Below are positions 17,681-26,283 of a DNA stretch of 64,000 bases, in pieces. The stretch spans positions 37,529 through 101,528 of the forward strand of contig DZDJ01000008.1 of NCBI GenBank assembly GCA_022736715.1, given 5' to 3'. Both the position numbers and the translations under genes were made by a program. The notes under the pieces are model-generated. The model was not told the origin of the DNA. It searched no databases and was given only the letters and a program-made list of their open reading frames with translations. Each line of letters opens with the position of its first letter. Position 1 is the first letter of the stretch. This DNA comes from Edaphobacter aggregans. Lineage in GTDB: Bacteria; Acidobacteriota; Terriglobia; Terriglobales; Acidobacteriaceae.

Positions 17681-18442
17681 TTACTTCTGCTGCAGCGCCT
17701 GCTGAATCGCAGCCTCTGCCAGCGGGGTCATGATGGCGTAGCCAGCAACCGTGGGATGCACGCCGTCCTTCATGGAAAGCCCTGGGCGCATGCCGCCTTT
17801 GTCATCGGCCATGGCGGAGTAGTAGTCGAGGTAAACCAGATTTTTGCGCGCGCAGAAGTCCTTGAGCCACTGATTCATCTGGCGAATCTCCTCGGCGGAG
17901 TTTATGCCCGGCTTCCACGGATACGCGGGGGCGGGTGTGATGGAGGCGACGATCATCTTGATGCCGCTCGCTTTGGCAATGGCCGCCATGGAGGTGAAGT
18001 TGTCTTCCATCATCTGCTGCGTGGAAGGGCCTGTGTTGCCGAAAATGTCATTGATGCCGGCCAGCACCACAACCGCGGCCGGATGCAGATGTACAACATC
18101 CTGCTGAAAGCGGACCAGCATCTGGGGCGTCGTCTGGCCGCTGATGCCGCGGTTGACGTAGGGCCTTCCGGGGAAAAATGTCCCCACGTGACGACCCCAG
18201 TTGTCGGTGATCGAGTCGCCAAGGAAGACAACGCGCTGTTCCCCGGGAGCGACGGGTGGCAGGGCTGCGTCCTCTTTGCGATAGCGGGCCAGGTTCGGCC
18301 AGTCCTGCAGCGTGGACTGCATGTGTTTGAGCTGCGCCGTGGTGACCGTCAGCGGTTGCTTGCTGGCTTGGGCGGAAAGCTGCCGAGGGGCAGCAAAAAC
18401 TGTACAGGCCAGAGCTGTCAGAGCGATAAGAGACCATTTCAT
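17681..18442 (-). CDS. secreted SGNH/GDSL-family hydrolase
   Basis: The ATG at 18442 (MKWSLIALTALACTVFAAPRQLSAQ) gives a clean signal peptide and has AGGAGA upstream, so I prefer it to the longer track ORF (253 aa). Family blocks: FLGDSITDNWG (nucleophile Ser, about residue 77), VNRGISGQTT, VVLAGINDIFG, and DGVHPTVAGY with the catalytic Asp/His. The family comprises esterases, lipases and carbohydrate deacetylases acting outside the cytoplasm; the substrate is not predictable. It is likely co-transcribed with kdsB. Confidence 0.88.
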   Translation of the reverse strand: MKWSLIALTALACTVFAAPRQLSAQASKQPLTVTTAQLKHMQSTLQDWPNLARYRKEDAALPPVAPGEQRVVFLGDSITDNWGRHVGTFFPGRPYVNRGISGQTTPQMLVRFQQDVVHLHPAAVVVLAGINDIFGNTGPSTQQMMEDNFTSMAAIAKASGIKMIVASITPAPAYPWKPGINSAEEIRQMNQWLKDFCARKNLVYLDYYSAMADDKGGMRPGLSMKDGVHPTVAGYAIMTPLAEAAIQQALQQK

Positions 18443-18859
18443 GGTGCGATTTTCTCCTGCGCAAATTTCAAGAATTGAAGACCAAAGCGATTCTACTGCA
18501 CGGCGCAAGTGTGCACAGGTGTCCGCCGCTCCCTGTCATCACTTGTCATCATTTGCGGTCCTTCTGCGTAAGGGAGGCTCCTCTGCGGCGGCCTTGCAGT
18601 GCTGCCGCCCAACAGAGAGTCCAGAACGCCGCGCACCAGCTCACGGCCAACGTTGGCGCCAATGGTGCGGACGGAGCCTTGGCCAGAAAGAGAACGTGCG
18701 CGAAGGCCCATCATGGCAATGCAGCAGGCTGGTTCAAATGGCCGGGGCGCCATTTGAACCGGGGGGCCGGGTGCGGTATGATCGTATCTGGTTGGGCCGC
18801 TGCTGTTTTCACGCAGCCAGCACCGTTCCACGGGCTCAGCTACCTGTTTTCCTCACCCC
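18443..18859. other. 417-bp intergenic stretch with a perfect hairpin
   Basis: Non-coding as far as I can see. It contains a perfect 12-bp inverted repeat, GGTTCAAATGGC/GCCATTTGAACC, around CGGGGC (18731-18760), about 100 bp before the tRNA-Met gene. The tRNA promoter and the minus-strand GDSL promoter must also lie here. Confidence 0.5.
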
Positions 18860-18936
18860 GGCGGTGTAGCTCAGATGGTTAGAGCGACGGACTCATAACC
18901 CGTAGGTCAGTGGTTCGATTCCACTCACCGCCACCA
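18860..18936 (+). tRNA. tRNA-Met (anticodon CAT)
   Basis: 77 nt including an encoded CCA. The acceptor stem GGCGGTG pairs with CACCGCC, the D-arm is GCTCAGATGGTTAGAGC, the anticodon loop CTCATAA gives CAT, and the T-arm is GTGGTTCGATTCCAC. It resembles elongator tRNA-Met. A lysidine-modified tRNA-Ile2 also has CAT and cannot be fully excluded by eye. Confidence 0.93.
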
Positions 18937-19046
18937 GTGTACTTTCTCCATAGAACCCCGAAACCGGAGTATCCTATTCCCAGAGGCCCGCGTCTAAGGT
19001 GGTACGGAAGGCGCACGCAGCCTCTGGAATAGTGTCCTGAAAAATC

Positions 19047-20267
19047 ATGCCTAAGTTTCTGAAGATCTCGATCCTTGCCGTTTCTGTGGCGCTGGTGCTG
19101 TTCCTTTTTGCCGGGGGTATGGGCCTCAATGGCGTTCATGCGGCCGGGTTCGGCAGCGACGGCCAGGGCGCTTACAAACAGATGATGGTCTACAGCGAAG
19201 TGCTGAACCGCATCCAGAGCGATTATGTGGTTGACCCGAACATCCCCAGAGTGACCGACGGTGCGCTGCGTGGCCTGCTGGAGTCGCTGGATCCGGATTC
19301 CAGCTATTTCACACCATCGGATTACAAGGAATACCAGTCGCTGGCCAGTGAGGGTACAGCGCAGGTGGGTATGGTGGTCTCCAAGCGGTATGGGTACGCC
19401 ATGGTGGTTTCTGTGGTGCCGGGTGGTCCGGCGGACAGGGCCAACATCAACGATGGCGACATTATTGAGGCGATCGGAGGCCGCAGCACCCGGCAGATTC
19501 CGCTGGCGCTGCTGCGCCGGATGCTGGAAGGCAGGCCGGGGACCACGGTCAGCTTCTCGGTGGTGCGTCCGCGCAGCGTGGATCCCGATCAGGTGACGCT
19601 GACACGCGTGGTGACGCAGCATCCCATGGTGGAAGAGCAGCAGTACGACGGCAGCAGCATCCTGTACCTGAAGCCGGAGACGATCGACCATGACCGCGTG
19701 CAGGAGATTGGCGCCAAACTGAAGGCGATGCAGAAGAACGGCAACAAGAAGATTCTGCTCGACCTGCGCGAGGTGGCAACCGGCGATGTTCCGGATGCGA
19801 TCCGGCTGGCAAACTTCTTTCTAAAAGATGGCACCATTGCTACGCTGGAGGGCCAGAAGGTGGCCAAACAGGTGTTTACGGCCGAGCCGGGCAAGGCGCT
19901 GAATACCACGGCTCCGCTGGTGGTGCTGGTGAATCATGCTACTTCCGGCCCGGCGGAAATTGTTGCCGCGGCGGTGCTGGACAACCATCGTGGCGACCTG
20001 GTGGGGGACAAGACCTTTGGCGAGGGCTCGGAGCAGAAGCTGATTCCCATGCCGGATGGCGCGGCAGTGCTGCTGACGGTGGCCAAGTATGCGGCTCCGG
20101 ATGGAAAATTTCTGCAGGACGACGCGGTGACGCCGAATGTGGAGATTGTCTCGACGGCATTTGAGAATGTGGATAACGCGCCTGCTGGAGCGCAGCCCAA
20201 GTCCCCCGTTTCTACCGACGACCAGCTGCAGAAGGCATTGGATATGCTGAAGCAGAAGGCCGCATAA
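19047..20267 (+). CDS. S41-family peptidase-like protein with PDZ domain (altered catalytic lysine)
   Basis: 406 aa with an N-terminal membrane/signal segment (ISILAVSVALVLFLFAGGMG). Next come a CtpA-type N-region (LESLDPDSSYFTPSDYKEY), a PDZ domain (GYAMVVSVVPGGPADRANINDGDIIEAIGG) and the protease core. The nucleophile Ser is in HATSGPAEIVAAA. The usual TFGKG lysine of the Ser-Lys dyad reads TFGEG here, with a Lys four residues upstream (GDKTFGEG). It could be a periplasmic protease with a shifted lysine, or a non-proteolytic homologue. The second S41 gene in this window keeps FGKG. Confidence 0.85.
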   Translation: MPKFLKISILAVSVALVLFLFAGGMGLNGVHAAGFGSDGQGAYKQMMVYSEVLNRIQSDYVVDPNIPRVTDGALRGLLESLDPDSSYFTPSDYKEYQSLASEGTAQVGMVVSKRYGYAMVVSVVPGGPADRANINDGDIIEAIGGRSTRQIPLALLRRMLEGRPGTTVSFSVVRPRSVDPDQVTLTRVVTQHPMVEEQQYDGSSILYLKPETIDHDRVQEIGAKLKAMQKNGNKKILLDLREVATGDVPDAIRLANFFLKDGTIATLEGQKVAKQVFTAEPGKALNTTAPLVVLVNHATSGPAEIVAAAVLDNHRGDLVGDKTFGEGSEQKLIPMPDGAAVLLTVAKYAAPDGKFLQDDAVTPNVEIVSTAFENVDNAPAGAQPKSPVSTDDQLQKALDMLKQKAA

Positions 20268-20284
20268 ACGTATTGCAGTGGACG

Positions 20285-20312
20285 AAAGGCGCGGCCCTGG
20301 CCGTGCCTTTTG
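20285..20312 (+). terminator. hairpin terminator after the S41-like gene
   Basis: AAAGGCGCGGC/GCCGTGCCTTT stem (11 bp with one G-T pair) around CCTG, followed by TTGCTTTGC, 17 bp after the stop codon. Confidence 0.65.
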
Positions 20313-20391
20313 CTTTGCGCGCAGAAAAGCATTATAAGTCCGTACACCCCGCTGCAAAACCGGTTGTGCAACATGCTATGCTCGGCATAAA

Positions 20392-22785
20392 GTGCAGAGC
20401 CAGAGCCACAACCGCGGTACGCGCCCTCCTGCTGACGACGAGCATGCGCATCGCAGCTTCCGGCAGCCGCTGCTGGTGGGGTTGCGTTTTCCCAGCCGCA
20501 GAATGGCAACACGGGTCACCTTTCTGGTGCTGGTGCTGCTGGCCGCGCTCTTCGGCTCGCTGGCCGGGCTGATGCTGGTCTACTCCACCGATCTGCCGCA
20601 GATGACCGACCTGGAGCGTTACCGCCCCAGCACAACCACCGAACTCTATGACATTCACGGGCGCGTCTTTGGCTCGTTTGCACTGCAGCGGCGCGTGGTG
20701 GTGGGTTATAACGACTTTTCTCCGCTGTTGCGGCAGGCCGTCATCTCGATTGAGGACAAGAGCTTTGAGAGCAACTGGGGTGTCAACGTCTTTCGCGTGG
20801 CCGGAGCGGCCTACCGCGACCTGACCTCGGACTCGCGCGCGCAGGGCGCATCGACGCTGACGATGCAACTGGCCCGCAACCTGTTCCTGACCTCGCGCCG
20901 CACCTTCAGCCGCAAACTGCAGGAGGTGTTTCTTTCCATCCAGATTGAGCGGCACTTTACCAAGAAGCAGATTTTTACGCTCTACGGCAACCAGATCTAC
21001 CTGGGGCACGGCGTTTATGGCTTTGAGGCAGGAGCGGAGTATTACTTCTCCAGGCACGCCAGGGACCTGACGCTGACTGAAGCGGCGCTGCTGGCGGCGC
21101 TTCCGAAAGGGCCGGAGTATTACTCGCCCGTCCGCTATCCGGACCGCGCCTTTCGCCGCCGCAACCTGGTGATTGACCAGATGCTGGAAGACGGCGCCAT
21201 TACCGCTGATCAGGCCACGACGGCCAAGGCCGCTCCGCTGGGACTGCACATCGAGTCGCCGCCCAACAGCGTTGCTCCGTGGTTTGTGGAGGAGGTGCGC
21301 CGCCAGTTGGAGGCGCAGTTTGGCAGCGACGAGGTGCATGAGGCCGGGCTGCGCGTTTATACCACGCTCGATCTGGATCTGCAGCAGACGGCGAACCAGG
21401 CTGTGCTGGATGGGCTGGCTGCTTACGAGCGCCGCAAAGGCTGGGCCGGACATCTGCTGAATGCGGTGCTGGGCGGCAGCGATCTGGAGACTTTCCGCCA
21501 TCCGGACTGGGCTTTGCCACCTGCGCCCGGCAGTTACATGCACGCGCTGGTGATGCAGGTCAGCCCGGAGCAGGTGGTGGCGCGCATTGGCAAGCAGATG
21601 CTGACGCTGGCGCCGCTGGACTGGAAGTGGACCGGCTTCCGCACGGCGGACGAGTTTCTGAAGCGCGGCGACATCATCTACGTGAAGATTACGGGCAAGC
21701 AGGCCGATGGCTCGCTGCAGGCCTTGCTGGAGCAGGACTCCGGCACGCAGGGATCACTGCTGGCGGTGGACAACTCCACCGGCGAAGTGCGGGCCATGGT
21801 GGGCGGGCGCGACTTCAATCTGTCGCAGTTCAACCGGTCCACGCAGGCCGAGCGGCAAACGGGGTCGTCCTTCAAACCATACGTGTACACCACGGCGATT
21901 GAGGCGGGCATGAAGCCGATGGACACGGTGCTGGATGCGCCGGTGACGTTTATGTCCGCGTCCGGCCCATACACGCCGCACAACTACGAGAACAACTACC
22001 TGGGGTCGATCTCGCTGGTGGAGGCCTTTGCCGATTCGCGCAATATTCCGGCCCTGCGGCTGGCGCAGCGCTTCGGTATCCGGAAAGTGATTGAGACGGC
22101 GCATCGCTTTGGCATCAAGGAAGATATACCGCCATATCTGCCCATCGCGCTGGGCTCGGCCAATACGACACTCTATGAGCAGGTGGCGGGCTACAGTGTT
22201 TTTCCGAATGATGGCATCCTGATTGAGCCGCACACCATCCGCAAGGTGACCAGTGCCGATGGCCGCCTGCTGTATGAGGCATCGCCGCAGGTGAAGGACG
22301 TGGTCTCCGTGCAGACGGCGCGCTCCATGATGACGCTGTTTGAGGCGGTGATCCGCACCGGCACGGCAGCCAGCGCGGCGCACCTCAACCATCCGCTGGG
22401 CGGCAAAACGGGGACCACCAACGACTTTACCAATGCGTGGTTCATTGGCTTCTCGCCTTCGGTCACCTGTGGCGTGTGGGTGGGTTACGATGAGCCGAAA
22501 TCGCTGGGCAACCGCGAGACCGGCGCGCGCGCGGCACTGCCGATCTGGGTGGACTTTATGAAGGCCGCCATTGCGGGTAAACCGGATGAGAGCTTCCCGG
22601 GGCAGAATGCTCCTGAGGCGCCACCGGCCGCGCCAATGCCGGTCAGGCCGGCTGTTTCTCCAGCATCCGTAGAAGGCGGAAGTAGCGCTGCGCCTGGGCA
22701 ACGTCCTTCTGTATCTGTGCCTTTAGGGCCTCATGGTCAGGCCAGCGCATCTCCGGGCGCAGACGCCTCAGAAACGTCAGCGTGA
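20392..22785 (+). CDS. bifunctional penicillin-binding protein 1A (glycosyltransferase/transpeptidase)
   Basis: 797 aa from a GTG start; an ATG at 20503, just before the membrane anchor, is the alternative, and neither has a clear ribosome-binding site. The protein polymerises and cross-links peptidoglycan. One TM helix (VTFLVLVLLAALFGSLAGLMLVYS) is followed by the GT51 domain with the catalytic Glu in SIEDKSFESNWG and QGASTLTMQLARNLFL. The transpeptidase has SSFKP (nucleophile Ser), SRN and GGKTGTTNDFTNAWFIGF. The tail after about residue 735 is Pro/Ala/Ser-rich. Its last 143 nt lie antisense to the 3' end of ribF. Confidence 0.93.
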   Translation: MQSQSHNRGTRPPADDEHAHRSFRQPLLVGLRFPSRRMATRVTFLVLVLLAALFGSLAGLMLVYSTDLPQMTDLERYRPSTTTELYDIHGRVFGSFALQRRVVVGYNDFSPLLRQAVISIEDKSFESNWGVNVFRVAGAAYRDLTSDSRAQGASTLTMQLARNLFLTSRRTFSRKLQEVFLSIQIERHFTKKQIFTLYGNQIYLGHGVYGFEAGAEYYFSRHARDLTLTEAALLAALPKGPEYYSPVRYPDRAFRRRNLVIDQMLEDGAITADQATTAKAAPLGLHIESPPNSVAPWFVEEVRRQLEAQFGSDEVHEAGLRVYTTLDLDLQQTANQAVLDGLAAYERRKGWAGHLLNAVLGGSDLETFRHPDWALPPAPGSYMHALVMQVSPEQVVARIGKQMLTLAPLDWKWTGFRTADEFLKRGDIIYVKITGKQADGSLQALLEQDSGTQGSLLAVDNSTGEVRAMVGGRDFNLSQFNRSTQAERQTGSSFKPYVYTTAIEAGMKPMDTVLDAPVTFMSASGPYTPHNYENNYLGSISLVEAFADSRNIPALRLAQRFGIRKVIETAHRFGIKEDIPPYLPIALGSANTTLYEQVAGYSVFPNDGILIEPHTIRKVTSADGRLLYEASPQVKDVVSVQTARSMMTLFEAVIRTGTAASAAHLNHPLGGKTGTTNDFTNAWFIGFSPSVTCGVWVGYDEPKSLGNRETGARAALPIWVDFMKAAIAGKPDESFPGQNAPEAPPAAPMPVRPAVSPASVEGGSSAAPGQRPSVSVPLGPHGQASASPGADASETSA

Positions 22786-23599
22786 TGGGCGTTTCTGCCG
22801 TGAGCGCAATCGGATGAAAATGCAGCAGGTGTGACTCGACGGCAAAGGAGTCTTCGCCAAAGGTGGGGCGGTTGCCCACGTTGGTGACGGCCTCAAAGCT
22901 CTCCCCGCCAACGCTCATGCAGGTGATGTACACGCCATGCGCGGGCAACAGTTCTTTGTAAGCGGCCAGGTTGATGGTGGGCACGGTGTAGCGCGTGCCA
23001 AAGCCGCGGCCAGACGCCGGGGTGCTTTCTACGGCAAAGGCGCGGCCCAGCAAATGGCGCGCGGTCAGCATGTCGCCAGTGGCCATCAGCTCGCGGATGC
23101 GGCTGGAGGAGACGGCCCCGCCGTGCAGCCTGTGGGGCGCATACACCTGCACGCGAAAACCCAGTTCCCGGCCCAGCGTGGCCAGATTCTCCACGTCGGC
23201 CTCTGCCTGATGACCAAAGCGGAAATTTTCGCCTTCATGCACTTCCATCGCATGCAGCCCATCGCGCAGATTCTGCAGGGCAAATTCGCGGGCCGAGAGT
23301 TGCGACATCGCCGGTGTAAAGGGCAGCACCAGCGTGGCGTCAATGCCGGTAGCGGCCAGCAGATGCAGTTTGGCGGCGAGTGGCGTAATCAGCCTGGGGC
23401 TTTGTTCCGGCCGCAATACGCGCGTCGGGTGCGGATCGAAGGTGACGGCAATGGATTTCGCGCCCAGTGCCCGCGCACGCTGGATGGTTTCTGCAATCAC
23501 CCATTGATGGCCGCGGTGCACGCCATCAAAGTTGCCGATGGTGACAACTGCCGGACCAAAGTCAGCGGGAACGGCTTCGAGTTTGCGAAAGACTTGCAT
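22643..23599 (-). CDS. ribF: bifunctional riboflavin kinase/FAD synthetase
   Basis: 318 aa, typical length. It makes FMN and then FAD. The N-terminal adenylyltransferase has GNFDGVHRGHQWVI and TFDPHPTRVL; the C-terminal kinase has GRGFGTRYTVPTINL, HGVYIT and NVGNRPTFG. It ends with RYFRLLRMLEKQPA. The stop lies inside the convergent PBP1A gene (143-nt tail-to-tail overlap). The upstream PhnP-like gene ends 3 nt before its start, so the two are probably co-transcribed. Confidence 0.96.
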   Translation of the reverse strand: MQVFRKLEAVPADFGPAVVTIGNFDGVHRGHQWVIAETIQRARALGAKSIAVTFDPHPTRVLRPEQSPRLITPLAAKLHLLAATGIDATLVLPFTPAMSQLSAREFALQNLRDGLHAMEVHEGENFRFGHQAEADVENLATLGRELGFRVQVYAPHRLHGGAVSSSRIRELMATGDMLTARHLLGRAFAVESTPASGRGFGTRYTVPTINLAAYKELLPAHGVYITCMSVGGESFEAVTNVGNRPTFGEDSFAVESHLLHFHPIALTAETPITLTFLRRLRPEMRWPDHEALKAQIQKDVAQAQRYFRLLRMLEKQPA

Positions 23600-23602
23600 T
23601 GG

Positions 23603-24382
23603 CTAAATCTCAAACGGGATGCGCAGGCCATCATAGGCCAGGTGGATGTTTGCGGGCAGCGCCGCATCGGTTTCCTCATGCAGCATCTGGTGCGCAATGT
23701 GGGTGAACCAGGCCTGCCGGGGACGAATTTTCTCAACAAAGTCAATCGACTTTTCCAGGTGCGAGTGGCTGGGGTGCGGCTCCGGGCGCAGCGCATCGAT
23801 GATGAGCACATCCAGACCATGCAGCAGTGGCAGGCTGGAGTCCGGAATGTCGCTGAGGTCGGTAAGATACGCGGCCTTGCCGAAGCGATAGCCGGTCACC
23901 GGCATGTCTCCGTGGATGAGCGGCACCGCCTGAAACGTGGTTCCGAAGAGCTCCATCTTCTGCTGTGGATGCGTGATGCGGTGCAGGCTGACGCGGGCGC
24001 TGGTGGGGTACTTGTTCTCCGAAGAAAAGGTGTAGTCGAAGATGCGCTCGATCACGTCGGCCGTGGCAGTGTCCGCATACAGCGGCAGGCGATGCTTGTG
24101 CTGGAAGCTGAGCGGGCGCAGATCGTCCAGTCCAAGAATGTGGTCGGCATGGGCATGCGTGTAGAAGACCGCATCCACGTGGCGCACGCCTTCGCGCAGC
24201 GCCTGGGCGTGGAAGTCAGGGCCAGTGTCAATCAGGATGCTGTGGCGCTGGAACTCAATGCGGATGGAGGGCCGTGTTCGTTTGTCGCGCGGGTCCGGCG
24301 AGGTGCACACGCGGCAGTCGCACCCCAGCGTGGGCACACCCATCGATGTGCCACTGCCGAGAATAGTGATGACTGCCTCCAT
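23603..24382 (-). CDS. MBL-fold metallo-hydrolase, PhnP-like
   Basis: 259 aa metallo-beta-lactamase-fold hydrolase. It opens ILGSGTSMGVPTLGCDCRVC, a Cys-containing N-terminus as in PhnP-type cyclic phosphodiesterases. The metal-binding motif is THAHADHILGLDDLRP, with further His in PLIHGDMPV and the C-terminal WFTHIAHQM. The likely role is hydrolysis of a phosphodiester or cyclic phosphate; the true substrate is unknown. It is directly upstream of ribF with a 3-nt gap. Confidence 0.88.
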   Translation of the reverse strand: MEAVITILGSGTSMGVPTLGCDCRVCTSPDPRDKRTRPSIRIEFQRHSILIDTGPDFHAQALREGVRHVDAVFYTHAHADHILGLDDLRPLSFQHKHRLPLYADTATADVIERIFDYTFSSENKYPTSARVSLHRITHPQQKMELFGTTFQAVPLIHGDMPVTGYRFGKAAYLTDLSDIPDSSLPLLHGLDVLIIDALRPEPHPSHSHLEKSIDFVEKIRPRQAWFTHIAHQMLHEETDAALPANIHLAYDGLRIPFEI

Positions 24383-24445
24383 GCAGAGATTGCCTTTCGG
24401 AAGGTATAGGCCCCGGCCGCGGCCTGTAGAAGAGATGCAGCAGTG

Positions 24446-25030
24446 CTACTTGACGATGCTGGGCCTGCCCGAGGGCGGCGGCTGGGTAGCGCTGCGTGCA
24501 ATGGCCTGCGTAATCTCCAGAAACGCCATGCGCAGCTCAAACAGCGCGCTTTGCAGCAACCGCTCCTCTTCCTCCGTCAGGTTGCCGGTGGTCTTGTCGG
24601 TCAGGATGCCCAGCATGTCGATGCTCTGGCGCGCGCTCAGAATATCAATGCGCGGCTGCTGGCCTTCCGGCGTGCCGGCGCCCATCTGCACCATTGCAGT
24701 CATATAAAGCGACTGTACCAGGCGGCTGAAATCCATCTCCGCCAGTGGCTGCATGCCCGGGTTGGCGGCGCGAATCATCTCGTCCAGATGCCTGGTGGAC
24801 GCATGATATGCCGAATGCGACTCGGCCGTTTCTTCTGCGCTGGGGCCGGTCAGTTGTTCTTCTGCCGGTTCCGTTTCGGCTGGCGCATCCACCAGCGTGG
24901 GGCCCGCTGCGGCTTCGCTGACGGGGGTTGGTTCCGGCGTCTCTTCGCGGGGAGCATCTTCGCGTGGTGCTCCGTCCGGATTGAATTTGCGCCGGTCCAT
25001 GATGATTACTTCGGGCTCTTTTTCTGCCAT
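24446..25030 (-). CDS. DUF1844-containing protein
   Basis: 194 aa from the ATG at 25030 (MAEKEPEVIIMDRRKFNP), which has AGGA upstream and begins the conserved part; the longer track ORF is not supported. The middle is an acidic Pro/Glu/Ala-rich linker (about residues 15-80). The C-terminal half is DUF1844: MDFSRLVQSLYMTAMVQMG, IDILSARQSIDMLGILTDKTTGNLTEEEERLLQSALFELRMAFLEI. DUF1844 has no established function. It lies between ygfZ and the MBL-fold gene on the same strand. Confidence 0.88.
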   Translation of the reverse strand: MAEKEPEVIIMDRRKFNPDGAPREDAPREETPEPTPVSEAAAGPTLVDAPAETEPAEEQLTGPSAEETAESHSAYHASTRHLDEMIRAANPGMQPLAEMDFSRLVQSLYMTAMVQMGAGTPEGQQPRIDILSARQSIDMLGILTDKTTGNLTEEEERLLQSALFELRMAFLEITQAIARSATQPPPSGRPSIVK

Positions 25031-25052
25031 GGTCGTGTCCTGTCTGTTCAAT

Positions 25053-26165
25053 TCAAAAAGATTCGTTGTAGGGCAGAGCAATTGCCTCTGCGGTTCCGCC
25101 TGCATACTGCAAAGCGGCCTTGCGTTCCAGTGCTTCCCGCCGCACATAGCCAAGCGCCAGCTGCACTGTGCCCGTTTCCAGAGGAACAGCGGCCGCGCTG
25201 GTCAGCTCGCCCACCTTCTGCCCTTCGGCCTCCAGCGGACTACCGGGTGGGGGCAGTTCGCCGGTCAGGCGGAAGCCGGTGAGCGTGCGGTGCACGTTGC
25301 CGCGGGAGCGGATGCGCTCCACAATTTCCTGGCCCAGGTAGCATCCTTTGGCAAAGTGCAGTGCGCGGGCCTGGTCAGTCTCCTGCGGCAGGTCTTTGTC
25401 ACGGATGTCGGCTCCGTATTGCGGAGTGCCTTCCAGCAGGCGCAGCCATTCTACGCTCTGCCATCCGCAGGCAGCAGCTCCGGCCTGCAGCAGCGCATCC
25501 CAGAGCGCTGCAACCTGCTCCGGCTGGCACCACACCTCAAAATGCGGAACTCCGGGGCTGTAGGCCGCGATCAGCAGTACTTCCGCACCATTCCATTGCA
25601 TGCTGCGCAGTTGGATGGGCTGCGATATGTCGGTGGAAAGGCCAGCGCGCGCCAGCATGGCAGCGGCCTGCGGACCTGCAAGGCCAATGCCGGTCCACTG
25701 CGCGTCGAGGTCCTTCAGTTCCACGTCATCCATGATGATGAAGTGGTCCAGCATGGGAAGGAGCCGGGGAAGCTGTTCGCGGTCGGTCTGCAGCAGCAGT
25801 TCAGGGCCGCGCTGAAAAACGGTGGCATCCCCCTGGATGCGGCCCTGCGCATTCAAGGCAAAGTTGTAGCAGCCGTCCCCGGGTTGCAGTTGCTGAATGG
25901 AGTTGGTCAACATGCCATTCAGCCAGCGGACACGGTCGTCCCCGGTGATCCGCACCCAGGCGCGCCAGCCCAGGTCATAGGCTCCGGCCTGGCGCAAAAG
26001 CGACTTTAGCCCGGCTGCTGCGTCTGAGTAGAAAGCAGCCGTCAGCGCACCGTGGTATGCGCTCAGCGTAGTGGAACCTCGCCGCTGCAGCGCGGCCGCC
26101 AGCGGCGTTGTTGCGGCCGAGGGAGCATTTTCCAGTGGGGTCTCGGATTGGGGAAGCGGGCTCAT
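25053..26165 (-). CDS. ygfZ: YgfZ/GcvT-domain folate-binding protein
   Basis: 370 aa. YgfZ (IBA57-like) proteins use folate to help assemble or repair certain iron-sulfur enzymes in the cytoplasm. The diagnostic motif is KGCYLGQEIVERIRSRG (normally KGCYxGQE). GcvT-like features upstream include YDLGWRAWVRITGDDRVRWLNGMLTNSIQQLQPGDG and NAQGRIQGDATVF. The C-terminal barrel (VHRTLTGFRLTGELPPPGSPL) is present. The gene ends 22 nt before the DUF1844 start. Confidence 0.92.
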   Translation of the reverse strand: MSPLPQSETPLENAPSAATTPLAAALQRRGSTTLSAYHGALTAAFYSDAAAGLKSLLRQAGAYDLGWRAWVRITGDDRVRWLNGMLTNSIQQLQPGDGCYNFALNAQGRIQGDATVFQRGPELLLQTDREQLPRLLPMLDHFIIMDDVELKDLDAQWTGIGLAGPQAAAMLARAGLSTDISQPIQLRSMQWNGAEVLLIAAYSPGVPHFEVWCQPEQVAALWDALLQAGAAACGWQSVEWLRLLEGTPQYGADIRDKDLPQETDQARALHFAKGCYLGQEIVERIRSRGNVHRTLTGFRLTGELPPPGSPLEAEGQKVGELTSAAAVPLETGTVQLALGYVRREALERKAALQYAGGTAEAIALPYNESF

Positions 26166-26283
26166 GCGGGTGTTTTTGTGCCTGTACGGCTACACTCTGA
26201 TTATACGTCGCGCCCGGCTGGCCAGATGGATGCAGTAACCCAATCAGGTCAGGCCACTGGGCAGTATGCCGGAAAGGGTATTC

